Shown: positions 63,365-64,000 of the stretch, piece after piece
How positions within the stretch are numbered: position 1 is the stretch's first letter
Layout of the letters: every line of letters begins with the position of its first letter
NCBI GenBank assembly: GCA_039989475.1
Contig: JBDXHU010000009.1
Location: 124,001-188,000, forward strand
DNA: 64,000 nucleotides
Direction of reading: 5' to 3'
From: JBDXHU01 sp039989475
GTDB taxonomy: Bacteria > Pseudomonadota > Gammaproteobacteria > Pseudomonadales > Halieaceae
The notes under the pieces: model-generated
Databases searched by the model: none
The model's input: the letters and a program-made list of their open reading frames with translations, nothing else
Told to the model about the DNA's origin: nothing
Program-made: the position numbers and the translations under genes

Positions 63365-64000
63365 TCAGGCTGCCGACGGAACAAAATCGCCGGACAGTAT
63401 CTGTTCAGCATACATTTCTGCGGTGCGCAGGCCGGCGGCGGTCATTATGTCCAGGTTGCCCGCATAGCGAGGCAGGAAATCGCCCAGGCCTTCTACTTCC
63501 ATGTAAATCGACACCCGCTTGCCATCAAACACTGGCCCGTTTTTCAGCTTGTAGCCCGGCACATACTTCTGCACCTCGGCGATCATCTGCTGCACCGACT
63601 CGGTGATTGCGGTCTCGTCCGGTGTATCCCGGGTCAGGCAGTGAATGGTGTCGCGCATGATCAGCGGTGGCTCCGCCGGGTTGATCACAATGATGGCCTT
63701 GCCTTCATCCGCACCCCCTACCCTGGCTATACCATCGGCGGTGGTGCGAGTGAACTCATCGATATTCTTGCGCGTGCCGGGGCCGGCTGACTTGGAACTC
63801 ACGGTAGCCACGATCTCACCATAGCTGACCGCCTGCACGCGACTCACCGCATACACCAGCGGTATTGTCGCCTGGCCGCCGCAGGTCACCATGTTCACAT
63901 TCATGGCCTGCGCCGCCACCGCCTCGTCCAGGTTTACCGGTGGCACACAATAAGGCCCGATCGCCGCCGGCGTCAGGTCTATCATCACCGCACCCTGCTC
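63365..64000 (-). CDS. dmpF: Acetaldehyde dehydrogenase (acylating), C-terminal part
   Basis: 212 codons read in from the right edge. Present are [20 protein letters not shown] (the catalytic Cys is in VTCGGQAT), [21 protein letters not shown] [20 protein letters not shown], and [16 protein letters not shown]. The enzyme converts acetaldehyde, CoA and NAD+ to acetyl-CoA, taking acetaldehyde from the adjacent aldolase. The N-terminal NAD-binding part lies beyond the window. Confidence 0.92.
   Translation of the reverse strand, partial: EQGAVMIDLTPAAIGPYCVPPVNLDEAVAAQAMNVNMVTCGGQATIPLVYAVSRVQAVSYGEIVATVSSKSAGPGTRKNIDEFTRTTADGIARVGGADEGKAIIVINPAEPPLIMRDTIHCLTRDTPDETAITESVQQMIAEVQKYVPGYKLKNGPVFDGKRVSIYMEVEGLGDFLPRYAGNLDIMTAAGLRTAEMYAEQILSGDFVPSAA

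Overview
The window reads as ordinary chromosome of a high-GC, probably marine gammaproteobacterium. Most genes are densely packed, with many 1-4 base overlaps. The content (NAD-linked formate dehydrogenase, beta-glucan hydrolases, tyrosine/homogentisate catabolism, several RND pumps, SstT, YeeE/YedE transporters) would suit the Halieaceae/Cellvibrionales group. That taxonomic placement is inference; no rRNA or other marker gene lies in the window.

Layout. 1-5.6 kb: the start of a dicarboxylate-type symporter, then a divergent fdsGBAD formate dehydrogenase operon. 5.6-8.3 kb: a GH16 and a GH3 lipoprotein, likely for laminarin-type beta-glucan. 8.4-11.7 kb: an AI-2E-type membrane protein, an HlyD adaptor and a DUF2955 membrane protein in one operon. 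11.7-17.4 kb: a minus-strand operon of a membrane GGDEF-like protein with a degenerate motif, a DUF1080 protein, and an RND adaptor and permease. 17.5-25.2 kb: homogentisate pathway hmgA-fahA-maiA, an ATP:ADP-antiporter-like gene, an aromatic acid MFS transporter and a ketosteroid-dehydrogenase-like flavoprotein. 25.3-27.5 kb: cytochrome c', cytochrome b and a DUF2860 outer-membrane protein. 27.7-43.9 kb: ppk1, a lipoprotein subtilase, Nudix, AgcS, an RCK-domain channel-like protein, purC, two unknown exported proteins, a GGDEF-EAL protein, msrA and yjbQ.

44.27-53.86 kb is the standout. It is a roughly 9.5-kb island of visibly lower GC: three 60-base lines counted by hand gave 43% and 45% inside against 63% outside. 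It is inserted exactly at the 3' end of yjbQ. A 57-bp direct duplication (56 of 57 identical) flanks it, and each edge carries an inverted copy of a 77-bp REP-like palindrome. The right side also holds a second palindrome copy and a tRNA 3'-end-like fragment. No transposase or integrase is visible inside.

The island holds two paralogous MarR regulators. Each is divergent from an operon whose promoter has the same architecture: a strong sigma70-like -35/-10 followed by a TAACTA/TAGTTA operator. Operon 1 encodes an RND adaptor, an RND permease and two hotdog thioesterase-like proteins. Operon 2 encodes a small secreted protein, a cytochrome P450 and a transglutaminase-like protein. I infer a self-regulated module that oxidises, processes and exports a hydrophobic small molecule; the substrate is unknown.

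After the island (53.8-64 kb) come an MddA-like methyltransferase, a sulfotransferase-like/class IV aminotransferase pair, a GPH-family transporter, SstT, a split YeeE/YedE pair, an orphan HicB-like protein, an MFS transporter, a lipoprotein and the two last enzymes of a meta-cleavage pathway (hydroxy-oxovalerate aldolase and acylating acetaldehyde dehydrogenase), the last cut by the window edge.
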